A stretch of 64,000 nt of DNA, taken from positions 1,798,001 through 1,862,000 of the forward strand of contig NZ_JAXAFK010000001.1 in the NCBI RefSeq assembly GCF_033898505.1, written 5' to 3'. Below, piece by piece: positions 36,401 through 45,824 of this stretch (its first letter is position 1; each line of letters begins with the position of its first letter). The translations under genes were made by a program, and so were the position numbers. The stretch is from Pectobacterium carotovorum. Its GTDB lineage: Bacteria; Pseudomonadota; Gammaproteobacteria; Enterobacterales; Enterobacteriaceae. The notes beneath the pieces are model-generated. The model ran no database searches. It was not told the DNA's origin and saw only the letters and a list, made by a program, of their open reading frames with translations.

Positions 36401-37208
36401 CCGTAAAGAAGTGGGCATCCGGCGTACGGGTTTGCGGTACGTTAGAGCCCCAGGCAATGATGTAAGAAGAGTTGTACCAGTCAGCAGACTCCGGTACGTC
36501 AGTTTGCTCACCCCAGGTCATCGGTGACGCTGGCGGCAAGTCGCAGTACCAGTCATAGAAGCTCAGGCACACGCCGCCGAGCAGAGAAAGGTAACGCGCC
36601 CCCGCAGCGTAAGACACCATCGACATCGCAGGAATTGGTGAGAAACCGATTATACGGTCTGGGCCGAAGGTCTTGGCGGTGTAAACGTTAGAGGCAGCGA
36701 TCAGTTCGTTGACTTCATTCCAGTCAGAACGAACGAAGCCACCACGGCCACGGATTTGTTTGTAGTATTTGGTTTTCTCGGGGTCGTTGACGATGGACGC
36801 CCAGGCATCAACCGGATCGCTGTGCGTCAGTTTCGCTTCACGCCACAGTTTCAGCAGGCGCTTACGCATCATTGGGTATTTCAGGCGGTTAGCGCTGTAG
36901 AGATACCAGGAATAGCTGGCACCGCGCGGGCAGCCGCGAGGCTCATGGTTAGGCAGGTCCGGGCGGGTACGTGGATAGTCGGTCTGCTGCGTTTCCCACG
37001 TCACCAGACCGTTTTTCACATAAATCTTCCAGCTACATGAACCGGTGCAGTTTACCCCGTGGGTAGAACGCACGATTTTGTCATGCTGCCAGCGACTGCG
37101 ATAGCCGTCTTCCCAGTCACGATTGGTATTGAGGGTCTGGCCATGACCATCGGAAAACGGTTCAGCCAGTTGTTTGAAGTAACGTAACCGGTCAAGGAAT
37201 TTGCTCAT
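33432..37208 (-). CDS. narG: Respiratory nitrate reductase alpha subunit (molybdopterin)
   Basis: 1258 residues, full length. The N-terminal HGVNCTGSCSW (about 49-59) and PRGCPRGAS carry the histidine and cysteines of the FS0 cluster; molybdo-bis-MGD-binding segments follow throughout. It reduces nitrate to nitrite on the cytoplasmic face. It is the first gene of narGHJI; the ribosome site is GGAG. A perfect FNR box lies 128-141 bases upstream of the start. A long open frame on the opposite strand (33591-35135) is a coding shadow. Confidence 0.98.
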   Translation of the reverse strand: MSKFLDRLRYFKQLAEPFSDGHGQTLNTNRDWEDGYRSRWQHDKIVRSTHGVNCTGSCSWKIYVKNGLVTWETQQTDYPRTRPDLPNHEPRGCPRGASYSWYLYSANRLKYPMMRKRLLKLWREAKLTHSDPVDAWASIVNDPEKTKYYKQIRGRGGFVRSDWNEVNELIAASNVYTAKTFGPDRIIGFSPIPAMSMVSYAAGARYLSLLGGVCLSFYDWYCDLPPASPMTWGEQTDVPESADWYNSSYIIAWGSNVPQTRTPDAHFFTEVRYKGTKTVAVTPDYAEIAKLCDQWLNPKQGTDSAMALAMGHVILKEFHLDKPSQYFSEYVRQYTDLPMLVLLEPREDGYYAAGRMLRASDLVDNLGQDNNPQWKTIAVDDETGNLTAPQGSIGYRWGDQGKWNLEQRDGLSGEEVKLRLSLLGSHDDVVDVGFPYFGGAVSEHFNNVELQDILLHKLPVKRLTLADGSEALVACVYDLTMANYGLDRGLGDDNCARDYDDVKAYSPAWAEEITGVSRQNIIRIAREFADNADKTHGRSMVIVGAGINHWYHMDMNYRGIINMLIFCGCVGQSGGGWAHYVGQEKLRPQTGWTPLAFGLDWQRPPRHMNSTSFFYNHSSQWRYETVAPQELLSPLADKSRFTGSMIDFNVRAERMGWLPSAPQLNVNPLDIAEKARAAGVTPQEYTVAALKSGEIKFAAEQPDSPQNYPRNLFIWRSNLLGSSGKGHEYMLKYLLGTEHGIQGQDLGTAGSVKPEEVEWRDQGVEGKLDLVVTLDFRMSSTCLYSDIVLPTATWYEKDDMNTSDMHPFIHPLSAAVDPAWDSKSDWEIYKGIAKAFSRVCQGHLGQETDLVTLPIQHDSPAEMAQPFGVDDWKKGECDLIPGKTAPHLMMVERDYPNLYERFTSLGPLMDKLGNGGKGIGWNTQTEVDFLKKLNYTKADGAAAGRPKIETAIDAAEVILSLAPETNGQVAVKAWEALSKFTGRDHTHLALNKEDEKIRFRDIQAQPRKIISSPTWSGLEDEHVSYNACYTNVHELIPWRTLSGRQQLYQDHEWMRAFGESLLVYRPPVDTRAAEPVMNKKPNGNPEKALNFLTPHQKWGIHSTYSDNLLMLTLGRGGPIIWLSEDDASDLGIADNDWVEAFNANGALTARAVVSQRVPAGMTMMYHAQERIINLPGSEMTQQRGGIHNSVTRITPKPTHMIGGYAQLAYGFNYYGTVGSNRDEFVVVRKMKRIDWLDDEGQDYVQQQTVQKAVQQEKA

Positions 37209-37335
37209 CCGGACTCTCCTGCTGCGAAGCCTGCTGGCCCCTGTCGTTATGAAATGCTCGTAGCAGACATCTGTTTTTGCTTACGACACATCGCTCAAGT
37301 TGGCGCTAGCGTATCGAGCAACCACGTCGCCAAAC

Positions 37336-37349
37336 TTGATAACGATCAA
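37336..37349. promoter_or_regulatory. FNR box upstream of narG
   Basis: TTGATAACGATCAA is a perfect match to TTGAT-N4-ATCAA. The distance to narG fits a promoter activated by FNR under anaerobiosis. A NarL-type heptamer TACCACT occurs near 37387-37393. Confidence 0.85.
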
Positions 37350-37560
37350 GAGTGTCACCCCGTGAAAAACGGAGTACACCATCAACTACCACTAAAGAAT
37401 TATCACGAAAAAATAATTTAACCATATGATTTTTAAATATAAAAATAAAACCACTGATTTTGTGTTTATACTAAATTCATACACACGACTATTTAGAGGT
37501 AGTAGTCGAAGGAGACGTAATATTGTGCAGATTTAGTAAGGGGGCGTTGGATGTAGCACG

Positions 37561-37592
37561 AAAAAAACGCCGCCCCGTAAGGGATGGCGTCG
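37561..37592 (-). terminator. Rho-independent terminator, minus strand (narK side)
   Basis: ACGCC ... GGCGT with inner CCC/GGG pairs forms a hairpin that on the minus strand is followed by seven T. It lies 400 bases beyond the narK stop, so narK transcripts may run through the hairpin-rich region before ending here. Confidence 0.7.
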
Positions 37593-37989
37593 TAGTCACA
37601 TTTTCATGTTTTATGCAGATACTGCGAATATTTCGTGCGCAACAACACTGTCATTTTCATGCTACTTCGTAGCACGCGCCCGACAAGGAGCGCTCAATTG
37701 CCGCGCTCCTTGACCTGTGGCTATTTGGCGCTAATTGTGTCGCTACGCGATACCTTCGGCGTTCGTGACTGCTATTCGGGCCACTAGTGACGCGTTTACT
37801 CGCTCCATAAATGGAGCTCGCCCTTCGGGTCAGCACAAGTGCTGTTCAAAAACGTCTCTGACGTTTTTGTCCGACGCGGCACTAGTTTTCGCCGCCTCCA
37901 TGCGGCTCACCCGGCAGCCACGCCCACCTCAGCACAATTTTTTACGCCAGAGAAAACACAAGCAAAATACACTCTGGCATTTCAGATTA
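37592..37989. other. Non-coding region with a run of small hairpins
   Basis: About 400 bases with no credible gene. In order: AAGGAGCGC/GCGCTCCTT (37684-37711), TCGCTACGCGA (37740), CACTAGTG (37782), GCTCCAT/ATGGAGC (37802-37817), CCCTTCGGG (37821), AGCAC/GTGCT (37832-37843), AAAAACGTC/GACGTTTTT (37848-37868) and GCCGC/GCGGC (37891-37906). Such a dense row of unrelated stems is unusual. Whether it is transcribed is unknown. Confidence 0.55.
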
Positions 37990-39378
37990 TTAACTTTTCT
38001 TTCTGGCATAAAACAGCCAGGTCACCAATACGCACACCACGTAGCACACCACAAACACCTTCATCGCGCCGGTGGGTGAACCGGTTAGCTCCAGTGACAT
38101 CCCGAATGCCTGGGGAATGAAGAAGCCGCCGATCGCGCCGATAGCCGAAATAAAGCCCAGCGCCGCTGCGGTATCCGTGGCCGCGGTACGCTGCGCATCC
38201 GCATCGCTTCCGCCCTGTGCTTTAACACGATCCGCCGTTAATTTACGGAAAATCACCGCGATCATCTGGAAGGTTGAGCCACTGCCCAGACCCGCCGTCA
38301 GGAACAGCATCATGAAGATGCCAAAAAACATCCCGAATGACCCCGCAGAGTTTACACTCGGCAGAGACAGGAACAGTAATACCGAGAAAATTGCCATCAG
38401 GATGAAGTTAATCAGCGTAACTTTCACACCGCCAAAACGGTCAGACAACATTCCGCCCACCGGACGCGCCAACGCCCCCAGCAGCGGCCCGAAGAACGCG
38501 TAGTACAGAATCACAATGTCTGGGAACTGTGTTCTGGACAGCATGCCGAAGCCCGCCGAAAAGCCGATAAATGAGCCAAACGTGGACAGATACAGGAAAC
38601 TGAGCACCCACAGATGCATTTGCTTCAGAACCGGCAACTGCTTGCGTATTGACGCATTAGGCGCAGGAAGATCGTTCATGCCAAACCAGGCAGCAGTTGC
38701 AGCAATCACCAAAAACGGTACCCACATCCAGGCTGCATGGTGCAGCCAAATCTGATGCCCGTCTGGCTGAACAACACCATTGCCGGAGAATCCCAGAATC
38801 GGCAGGAAAATCACCACGGGCACCAGCAACTGCATCACGCTCACGCCGAGGTTACCCAAACCGCCGTTAATCCCTAGCGCACTGCCCTGACGTGATTTGG
38901 GGAAAAAGAAGCTGATGTTAGCCATGCTGGACGCGAAGTTCGCCCCCGCGAAGCCGCACAGCAGAGAAATCGTCACGAAAATGCTGTAAGGCGTGTGCGG
39001 ATCCTGTACGACAAACCCGAGCCAGATACACGGGATAACCAGAATGAGGGTACTCAGCGTCGTCCAGCGGCGACCGCCAACCAGCGGGATAACGAAGGAG
39101 TAAGGAACACGCAACAGCGCACCGGAGACGGAAGGCAGCGCGGTCAGTAAAAATAGCTGGTCTGTGGTAAAACTAAATCCGACCTTGTTTAGGTTAACGG
39201 CCACGGTGCTGAATATCATCCAGACACAAAACGACAACAGCAGACAGGGAACAGAGATCCAAAGGTTACGCTGTGCTATCCGTTGGCCGCCAGATTGCCA
39301 GAATTTTGTATCTTCAGGATTCCATTCCCTGATCAGCGTGCTTTGCGATACTTTTGCGGGTGATGAAGGCTGCGTCAT
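37990..39378 (-). CDS. narK: Nitrate/nitrite transporter (MFS)
   Basis: 462 residues with about twelve membrane segments; the two nitrate-signature glycine-rich stretches are visible (GFAGANFASSMANISFFFPKSRQGSALGINGGLGNLG and GLGSGSTFQMIAVIF regions). The start at 39378 (MTQPSSPAK) has GAGG five bases upstream. It exchanges nitrate and nitrite across the inner membrane. A perfect FNR box lies 69-82 bases upstream. It is divergent from narX, as in other enterobacteria; narU is the near-identical paralogue name. Confidence 0.93.
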   Translation of the reverse strand: MTQPSSPAKVSQSTLIREWNPEDTKFWQSGGQRIAQRNLWISVPCLLLSFCVWMIFSTVAVNLNKVGFSFTTDQLFLLTALPSVSGALLRVPYSFVIPLVGGRRWTTLSTLILVIPCIWLGFVVQDPHTPYSIFVTISLLCGFAGANFASSMANISFFFPKSRQGSALGINGGLGNLGVSVMQLLVPVVIFLPILGFSGNGVVQPDGHQIWLHHAAWMWVPFLVIAATAAWFGMNDLPAPNASIRKQLPVLKQMHLWVLSFLYLSTFGSFIGFSAGFGMLSRTQFPDIVILYYAFFGPLLGALARPVGGMLSDRFGGVKVTLINFILMAIFSVLLFLSLPSVNSAGSFGMFFGIFMMLFLTAGLGSGSTFQMIAVIFRKLTADRVKAQGGSDADAQRTAATDTAAALGFISAIGAIGGFFIPQAFGMSLELTGSPTGAMKVFVVCYVVCVLVTWLFYARKKS

Positions 39379-39446
39379 AAAAACCTCGATAAATAAAAAC
39401 GCGGTAGAATTAAGGCGCAACATTAGGGATTACACCGCAGGTAAAG

Positions 39447-39460
39447 TTGATGCAAATCAA
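39447..39460. promoter_or_regulatory. FNR box upstream of narK
   Basis: TTGATGCAAATCAA matches TTGAT-N4-ATCAA perfectly and sits at a suitable distance from narK. Confidence 0.85.
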
Positions 39461-39608
39461 CGCGCTGTCAGGTAAAAAAACCGTGTAAAAACAACCACAC
39501 TCCTTAATGAGTAATAAAAATAGAAAAATAAGCAACGATAATTCAATCTGTTATATCTCTATTTTTTCTTACTGTCATATCCCCTTTCAAGGCGTGGATA
39601 TTCGGTGG

Positions 39609-39624
39609 TACTCACTAGTGGGTA
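39609..39624. promoter_or_regulatory. NarL/NarP-type 7-2-7 inverted heptamers between narK and narX
   Basis: TACTCAC-TA-GTGGGTA is an inverted pair of heptamers spaced by two bases, one symmetric change from the consensus TACYYMT. It lies about 91-106 bases before narX and 231-246 before narK, so nitrate could control both. Confidence 0.6.
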
Positions 39625-39714
39625 TGGGGTTATCATGTAGGATCGGGAAAAATGCCAAAAGGGTTATCCTTCCCGGTACTGGTTTTCTACTCCTCCAGCA
39701 GAGGTCGCTGTATT

Positions 39715-41523
39715 ATGTTGAAACGTTTCCTGCTGCCGCTGTCGCTCGTCAATCAGGTCGCACTATTGATGCTGCTACTCGGTTTGCTGGGTATTGCAGG
39801 TATGTCGGTTTCCAGTTGGATGTCTCAAAGCATCCAGGGGAACGCGCACGCCATTAATAAAGCGGGCTCGCTGCGCATGCAGAGTTACCGCCTGCTCTCG
39901 ATGGTGCCGCTCTCTGCCGAGAATGAAATTTACCTGCAAGAACTGGAAGAAGACGAAATCAGCAGCGACCTGCAACAGGCGGTACGCCGGGAAGGGCTCA
40001 GCGAACAATTCACCGCGTTGCGCATTTTCTGGCTGGAAAATCTGCAACCGCATTTGCGGCAGGCCACACAGGCCTCTGACGCTTCAGCGGATGTCGCCCG
40101 CTTTGTGAAGCAACTCGACGATCTGGTTTCCGCCATCGATCATAAAACCGAACAGCGATTGATGATGGTGACACTGGTGCAACGCATCTTCATCGGCATC
40201 ATGTTTATTCTGCTGGTCACCACGTTCTTTTATCTGCGTCGCCGTCTGTTGACACCGTGGCGACGTCTGGTTTCGATGGCGCAGGCCATCGGTCACGGCG
40301 ATTTCACCCAGCGCGTCACCATTAACGGCCATGATGAAATGAGCACGCTGGGACAGGTGCTGAACAGCATGTCGGACGAACTTTCTGCCATGTACCACAG
40401 CCTGGAGCAGCGCGTGGCCGAGAAAACCGCCGACCTGCAACAGAAAAACGATCTGCTCTCTTTCCTTTATCGCGCCAGTCGGCGCCTGCATACCGGCGCG
40501 CCGCTGTGCAGTCGGCTAATGCCGATCCTGAACGAACTTCCGTCGTTAACGCCGCTTCGCAACATTCAACTACGGCTGTATGAAGATAACAATCAGGAAC
40601 AGTTTCATCAGTTTAGTGATTTCAGCCAGTCGCAGCCGGATCACTGCCCGGATAACAGCTGTCAGAGTTGCGGGATGCAGACAAAACGGGAAGAACTACT
40701 GGGTGAGCCTCACTGTTGGGATCTGCATGACAAGCACGGGCAGTACGGCGTCGTACTGGCCACGCTGCCAGACAATACCGCACTAAGCCGCGATCAGAAT
40801 CAGTTACTGAATACCTTATTGGAACAGTTGACCAGCACGCTGGCGCTGGAGCGGCAATCCAACCATCAACAGCAGTTGATGCTGATGGAAGAACGCGCCA
40901 CGATTGCCCGCGAACTACACGACTCTATCGCCCAGTCCCTTTCCTGCCTGAAAATTCAGGTGAGCTGTCTGCAAATGCAGGGCGGCGATTTACCCCCCGT
41001 TTCGCAACAGTTGCTGACGGAAATGCGGGAAGAGTTGAACACCGCCTATCGCCAACTGCGTGAACTGCTGACCACCTTCCGGCTGAAGCTGTCGGAATCT
41101 GGCTTACTTGCCGCGCTGCGGGCGTCGGTCGATGAATTCAGCAAGCGGCTTGGATACCCCATCGAACTCCACTACCGTCTGCCGCCGCAGTCGGTCTCCG
41201 CGCATCAGGGTATTCACGTCCTGCAAATTGTGCGTGAAGCGCTGAGCAATATTTATAAGCATGCGCAGGCCACACAGGTCGATATCACCCTGCAGCTACG
41301 TCAGGGCTACATTGAACTCAGCGTGGCCGACAATGGCATCGGTATTCCTGATGATGCCAGCCGCGCCAACCATTATGGACTTATTATCATGCGCGACCGT
41401 GCACGGGGTTTGCACGGCGAATGCATTGTTCGACGCCGGCCGTCGGGGGGCACTGAAGTGAACGTCAGCTTCCTCTCCGAATACCGTCACCGGCTGCCAT
41501 TAACAGGAGAAACTCATGATTAA
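39715..41523 (+). CDS. narX: Nitrate/nitrite sensor histidine kinase
   Basis: 602 residues from the ATG at 39715 ([11 protein letters not shown]); the longer frame from 39652 has no support. N-terminal membrane helix, periplasmic four-helix sensor with the nitrate-binding P-box ([13 protein letters not shown], about 44-56), second helix near 150-175, HAMP, a central module with CPDNSCQSC, and the HisKA_3 dimerisation helix with the phospho-accepting histidine in [14 protein letters not shown]. It phosphorylates NarL in response to nitrate. Overlaps narL by 8 bases. Confidence 0.95.
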   Translation: MLKRFLLPLSLVNQVALLMLLLGLLGIAGMSVSSWMSQSIQGNAHAINKAGSLRMQSYRLLSMVPLSAENEIYLQELEEDEISSDLQQAVRREGLSEQFTALRIFWLENLQPHLRQATQASDASADVARFVKQLDDLVSAIDHKTEQRLMMVTLVQRIFIGIMFILLVTTFFYLRRRLLTPWRRLVSMAQAIGHGDFTQRVTINGHDEMSTLGQVLNSMSDELSAMYHSLEQRVAEKTADLQQKNDLLSFLYRASRRLHTGAPLCSRLMPILNELPSLTPLRNIQLRLYEDNNQEQFHQFSDFSQSQPDHCPDNSCQSCGMQTKREELLGEPHCWDLHDKHGQYGVVLATLPDNTALSRDQNQLLNTLLEQLTSTLALERQSNHQQQLMLMEERATIARELHDSIAQSLSCLKIQVSCLQMQGGDLPPVSQQLLTEMREELNTAYRQLRELLTTFRLKLSESGLLAALRASVDEFSKRLGYPIELHYRLPPQSVSAHQGIHVLQIVREALSNIYKHAQATQVDITLQLRQGYIELSVADNGIGIPDDASRANHYGLIIMRDRARGLHGECIVRRRPSGGTEVNVSFLSEYRHRLPLTGETHD

Positions 41524-42166
41524 CGAAGATGCCGCCACCCTACTGCTGATTGATGACCATCCCATGTTGCGGAATGGCGTTAAGCAACTCATCAGCATGG
41601 ATCCAGAATTACAGGTGGCAGGTGAAGCCAGTCACGGCGAACAGGGTGTCGAACTCGCGGAGCAACTGGACCCGGATTTGATTCTGCTCGATTTAAATAT
41701 GCCCGGTATGAATGGCCTGGAAACGTTGAATCGTCTGCGGGAAAAATCGCTGTCTGGCCGTATTGTCGTCTTTAGCGTATCTAACCACGAAGACGATGTT
41801 GTCAACGCTTTAAAAAATGGTGCCGATGGTTACCTGCTGAAAGATATGGAGCCGGAAGATTTACTGGCTGCGCTGCATCAGGCGGCGTCAGGGAAAATGG
41901 TATTGAGTGAAACACTGACGCCGATTCTGGCCGCCAGCCTGCGCGAAAGCCGTCACAGCAGCGACCGGGACATTCAGCAGCTCACGCCGCGCGAACGCGA
42001 TATTCTGAAACTGCTGGCTCAGGGGTTGTCCAATAAAGTCATTGCCCGCAAACTCACGATTACCGAAAGCACCGTTAAGGTTCACGTCAAACACCTGTTG
42101 AAAAAAATGAAGCTAAAATCACGGGTTGAAGCGGCAGTCTGGGTATTACAAGAAAAAGTGATTTAA
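41516..42166 (+). CDS. narL: Nitrate/nitrite response regulator
   Basis: 216 residues: receiver domain with phospho-acceptor aspartate in [13 protein letters not shown] (about residue 59), then a LuxR/FixJ-type helix-turn-helix ([40 protein letters not shown]). It activates narGHJI and narK with nitrate. After it, 42167-42449 has no gene but two short stems, GGCGC/GCGCC (42210-42223) and CCTCGC/GCGAGG (42241-42257), probably the terminator zone. Confidence 0.95.
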   Translation: MINEDAATLLLIDDHPMLRNGVKQLISMDPELQVAGEASHGEQGVELAEQLDPDLILLDLNMPGMNGLETLNRLREKSLSGRIVVFSVSNHEDDVVNALKNGADGYLLKDMEPEDLLAALHQAASGKMVLSETLTPILAASLRESRHSSDRDIQQLTPRERDILKLLAQGLSNKVIARKLTITESTVKVHVKHLLKKMKLKSRVEAAVWVLQEKVI

Positions 42167-42449
42167 TCAAATCGTCACAAAAAACAGCTATTGTCAGCGG
42201 TACGGATAAGGCGCTCTGGCGCCCTACCGTCCGAGATTATCCTCGCGTGAGCGAGGATGCCGCCGTAGTTGATGAGAAATAGAAATAGTTGGTGGAAATG
42301 CCGCCAACGCCCCCGCAAAACCTAAACGGTTGCTAAACGAAACCGGCATTTATAGCCATTATCCTAATTAATGTGACGTTGCTCTCGTCTAAACTAGTTT
42401 GTAATCGCATTTTTCGGCTTTTACACCGAGTTTAACGTTGAGGAACAAC

Positions 42450-43727
42450 ATGAAGAAGGTCAGTAAGGAGCGATTTATCGGCCTGGAATGGTTACGATTT
42501 TTGCTCGGCTGCTATGTGATGATTTATCACACGGTCCACGTTTATCCCCAGCGTGAGCGCATTCCTTTCTTAAGCGAACTCACCAGTATGGGATTCTTCG
42601 CGACCAGCACATTCTTTGTTCTGTCTGGTTTTTTACTCGCACATGTCTACATTAAAGACGGACGTTTGCGTGAACCTGTTCGCCAGTTCTGGGCCAAACG
42701 CTTCTTTAATCTTTACCCCATTCATATCATTGCCCTGCTGTCTTCTATTGCTGTCGTCACGCTCATGCAGTGGCTGGCCGTGCCGCCAGAAGGACAAGTC
42801 GCCAGTGCGCGTTTTGTCATTTATGACACCAACGACCCCGCGGCCGACCCCGAAACGCTGCGTCATTACATGACGAACGCGCAGTTGGCGTTCAACGGGA
42901 TATTGCAGGTACTGATGTTGCAGGCATGGAATCCTTACTTCCTGACCTTCAATGCCCCGTTATGGTCACTTTCTACCCTGTTCTTTTTCTATCTGACATT
43001 CCCGCTGCTGGCTCCGCGTCTGCTGAGCAGCAGACATCCGTGGCTGTGGATGGGGATCGTCTGCCTGCTGTATCTGCTGCCGCCGATTTGGGTGATCTGG
43101 CAACAGCAGTTTGGCATGCCGTACACCGGATTATTGCAGCGCGGACCGATCTTCCGTCTGCCGGAATTCCTCGCCGGGATTTTGGGGTATGCGCTGTTCC
43201 GTCATTATCGTCAGAAAGATCGCTTGCCGCTGACCAAAGGCCAGCGCTATGCACTCGCCCTCTTTATCAGTGTAAATTTCCTTGTCGCTACCTGGCTGTT
43301 CACAAAAGGCGAAGCCTATTGGTATTTCCTGCTGCATAACGGTTTGCTCCTGCCAGCTCAGGTCGGTTTGGTCTGCCTCAGCGCGCTGGCGCGTGAACCT
43401 AATAGCGAGTGGCTGCGACATTGGTCGCCGCGTCTGGGTGCAGCATCGCTCTCGATCTTTGCGCTGCACGTTCCGCTCTTCAATCTGTTCCGCACGCTGG
43501 AACAGTTGGTGCGCGGTAACCCGATGGCCTGCTTCAGCGACTGGGATCAGTGCATTGCCGCCGCAGGTCAGGTGCAGCTCTCCATGACGGGCTATATCAT
43601 TTTCCTGCTCACCACCGTGACACTCTGTGTACTCTTCCAGGAACGGATCGTGCTGCGCGTGAGGACGTTCCTGACCTCGCGCTTCCTGAGCAACAACAGC
43701 ACATCACGCACGCAACGTACTGCGTAG
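42450..43727 (+). CDS. Acyltransferase 3 (OafA-like) membrane protein
   Basis: About 425 residues with ten or so hydrophobic helices. It has the family's N-terminal IGLEWLRFLLGCYVMIYH with the conserved arginine and histidine, and RFWAKRFFNLYPIHI-type positive loop. The ATG at 42450 has GAGG five bases upstream. Acyltransferase-3 proteins O-acetylate surface glycans, osmoregulated periplasmic glucans or antibiotics in the inner membrane. There is no glycan-synthesis gene beside it, so the acceptor is unknown. A C-terminal run of 25 polar residues is present. Confidence 0.82.
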   Translation: MKKVSKERFIGLEWLRFLLGCYVMIYHTVHVYPQRERIPFLSELTSMGFFATSTFFVLSGFLLAHVYIKDGRLREPVRQFWAKRFFNLYPIHIIALLSSIAVVTLMQWLAVPPEGQVASARFVIYDTNDPAADPETLRHYMTNAQLAFNGILQVLMLQAWNPYFLTFNAPLWSLSTLFFFYLTFPLLAPRLLSSRHPWLWMGIVCLLYLLPPIWVIWQQQFGMPYTGLLQRGPIFRLPEFLAGILGYALFRHYRQKDRLPLTKGQRYALALFISVNFLVATWLFTKGEAYWYFLLHNGLLLPAQVGLVCLSALAREPNSEWLRHWSPRLGAASLSIFALHVPLFNLFRTLEQLVRGNPMACFSDWDQCIAAAGQVQLSMTGYIIFLLTTVTLCVLFQERIVLRVRTFLTSRFLSNNSTSRTQRTA

Positions 43728-43744
43728 CATCAGTTCTCGCCCAC

Positions 43745-43780
43745 GCTTCTCTGGCCTGAAACCGTCTGGGCCAGAGAAGC
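43745..43780. terminator. Long perfect hairpin after acyltransferase gene
   Basis: Twelve-base stem GCTTCTCTGGCC/GGCCAGAGAAGC with a 12-base loop, 17 bases after the stop. No T run follows. The remaining intergenic bases to 44029 are AT-rich with no gene seen. Confidence 0.6.
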
Positions 43781-44029
43781 CTCCCCGCATAACGCATTGC
43801 CTTTCCCGTAGCCCAAAAATGTGACAACCGTCGCGTTATAGCCGTTAATCATCAATAGCAACTTTTATAACTATTTACATTCTAATCAATTACCGTTTTC
43901 GGGTAGAGCATCACTTCGATTCCTGTTAATGTTTGCCGTTCCGGGCTAAACCGGTTCGTTATCAACGGCTGTACGTCTTTGTCTCCGACGGACATCTCAA
44001 TACCTGTCACCACTGTTTACTTGGCAATA

Positions 44030-45070
44030 ATGACACTATCCAAACACGCAATCTCTTCCCTCAGCCTGGTTATCGCCCTCTCTGCTGGCATTACGCAGAG
44101 CCGCGCTGACACCATTTGGCTGAACAACGGCGACAAGCTCACAGGGAAAATCACGCTGCTCGACGGCGGTAAACTGTTTATCAACACCGACTATGCTGGC
44201 TCTATTTCTGTAGCCTGGGACAAGGTGAAAACCTTTGAATCCGACCATGGTCTGGTGATTCAAGGCGAACGCTACGAAAAAGGCGTACTGTATCCGACGA
44301 TCAAAGCGGGCGAAAACCGCGCTATCGTCGCGAACCCGTCGCTTGCTAACGAAGCTGCTGGTCCGCAAACATTGCCGCTTTCCGAAATTACGTCCATCGT
44401 CGCGCAGAAACCGCTGGTGACCGATTTCGCCTGGAAAGGCAACATTGATGCCGGCATGTCGCACAAGAAAAGTTCGACAGAAACGGATAACTACGATGTG
44501 ACGCTGAACACCAAAGCGCGTCACGACACGTGGCGACACAACCTTGATGCCAGTTACCATTTGGCAAAAGAGGATAAAGTCGAGAGCACCAAGAATGCGG
44601 CTGGCGAATATGCGCTGGATAAGTTCGTGGATGAGAACTGGTTCTGGCAGGGTCGTTATCAGTACAAACGCGACTGGATCGAAAGTATTAAAATCAACCG
44701 TTCTTTCGGTCTCGGTCCTGGTTATCAGTTCTGGGATAACGATTTAGGCGCGTTCTCTCTGACCTCGCTGGTCAACTCCCAAACCTTCGTGTACCGCGAT
44801 CAGGGCGATGATGACTTCTACTCTGGTGCGATTAAGTGGGCGTACAACCGCTATATGTTCAGCAAATCGGTTGAAGCCTTCACCAACGGTGAATTGGGCC
44901 GCTCATTTGACGGCACTGCGCCAATCTACCTGAAAGCGGATGCAGGCCTGCGCTTCAAGCTGACCGACTGGTCTTCTATGACGATGAAAGTGTCACGTAC
45001 CCGTATCGAAAGTAATCAGGGGAATGTTGATGACACGCTGTACACCATGGGTGTTGGCGTAGGCTGGTAA
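44030..45070 (+). CDS. DUF481 (YdiY-like) outer-membrane protein
   Basis: 346 residues from the ATG at 44030. A signal peptide (KHAISSLSLVIALSAGITQSRA) is followed by a small all-beta domain (DTIWLNNGDKLTGKITLLDGGKLF, about residues 25-100) and a C-terminal DUF481 beta-barrel (about 135-346) ending in VGVGW, the alternating pattern and terminal aromatic of outer-membrane strands. The ribosome site is weak. YdiY-like proteins are acid- or salt-induced in enterobacteria; biochemical function unknown. Confidence 0.82.
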   Translation: MTLSKHAISSLSLVIALSAGITQSRADTIWLNNGDKLTGKITLLDGGKLFINTDYAGSISVAWDKVKTFESDHGLVIQGERYEKGVLYPTIKAGENRAIVANPSLANEAAGPQTLPLSEITSIVAQKPLVTDFAWKGNIDAGMSHKKSSTETDNYDVTLNTKARHDTWRHNLDASYHLAKEDKVESTKNAAGEYALDKFVDENWFWQGRYQYKRDWIESIKINRSFGLGPGYQFWDNDLGAFSLTSLVNSQTFVYRDQGDDDFYSGAIKWAYNRYMFSKSVEAFTNGELGRSFDGTAPIYLKADAGLRFKLTDWSSMTMKVSRTRIESNQGNVDDTLYTMGVGVGW

Positions 45071-45137
45071 TTCGGTCGCTTCATACGTCTCAAGGTGAAC
45101 GACGATATTGTCGTTCACCTCAACGCTCACCGCGCCG

Positions 45138-45824
45138 CTATTGTCCGTTTCCTGCCGCCGCAGAACACGACTGTTGCAGAACCCGCACCCGCTGCGCCAG
45201 TTCGCTCACGCTTGCATCTTCCGTCCCGTGATTTTTTAGCTCTTGCTCCAGCGCAAACAGATATTGCGCATTGGTGCCAAGCGGCCCGCTCGCACGGGCA
45301 ATCAGCGGTGCAACGCTCTGAATACAGGTATCATTTTCATTCAGAGGATGTTCCGGTTCGGACACAAACACCAGCGCCGTCAGCGGTGCGCCATTTTTCC
45401 GCTGTAGTTCACACCAGAGCGGACGATAGCAGCCCGTCAGCATTTCACGCTTCCACAGCAGCTCCAGATCTTCACGCAGAGACGCTTCCGGTAACCGGAA
45501 AGCCAGACCTGTCGTTTGCCCACCGGGCTGCAACGCCAGCATCCGTCCTGGCTGGGTTACCGTTCCGCGGCCGATGGTGAGGCGCAGACAAAAGGCACGC
45601 TGCCACCCTGTCAGTGTAGCCAGACAGGTTTCTTCGGCGTCAAAAACCGGGTTCCACATTAGTGAACCGTAGCCAAATACCCAGACCGGACAGCTATTGG
45701 GCCGGAGCGCCAGCATCCTGTCCAACGAATCAGCCCGCTGTTGCGGCGTGAGTAGTAAGGTTTCTTCAATACAACCAAAAGACGTTCTACAATCTGCTTT
45801 CTGCAAAAAATCGCGTGTTAACAC
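45138..45824 (-). CDS. chaC: Glutathione-specific gamma-glutamylcyclotransferase
   Basis: 228 residues with the substrate-binding VWVFGYGSLMWNP (about 47-59) and the catalytic glutamate in the QTTGLAFRLPEASLREDLELLWKRE region. It degrades glutathione to 5-oxoproline and Cys-Gly. The start is GTG at 45824 with GGTAAG close upstream. chaA lies 1.6 kb away on the other strand, so the chaABC group seen in E. coli is dispersed here. Confidence 0.93.
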   Translation of the reverse strand: MLTRDFLQKADCRTSFGCIEETLLLTPQQRADSLDRMLALRPNSCPVWVFGYGSLMWNPVFDAEETCLATLTGWQRAFCLRLTIGRGTVTQPGRMLALQPGGQTTGLAFRLPEASLREDLELLWKREMLTGCYRPLWCELQRKNGAPLTALVFVSEPEHPLNENDTCIQSVAPLIARASGPLGTNAQYLFALEQELKNHGTEDASVSELAQRVRVLQQSCSAAAGNGQ

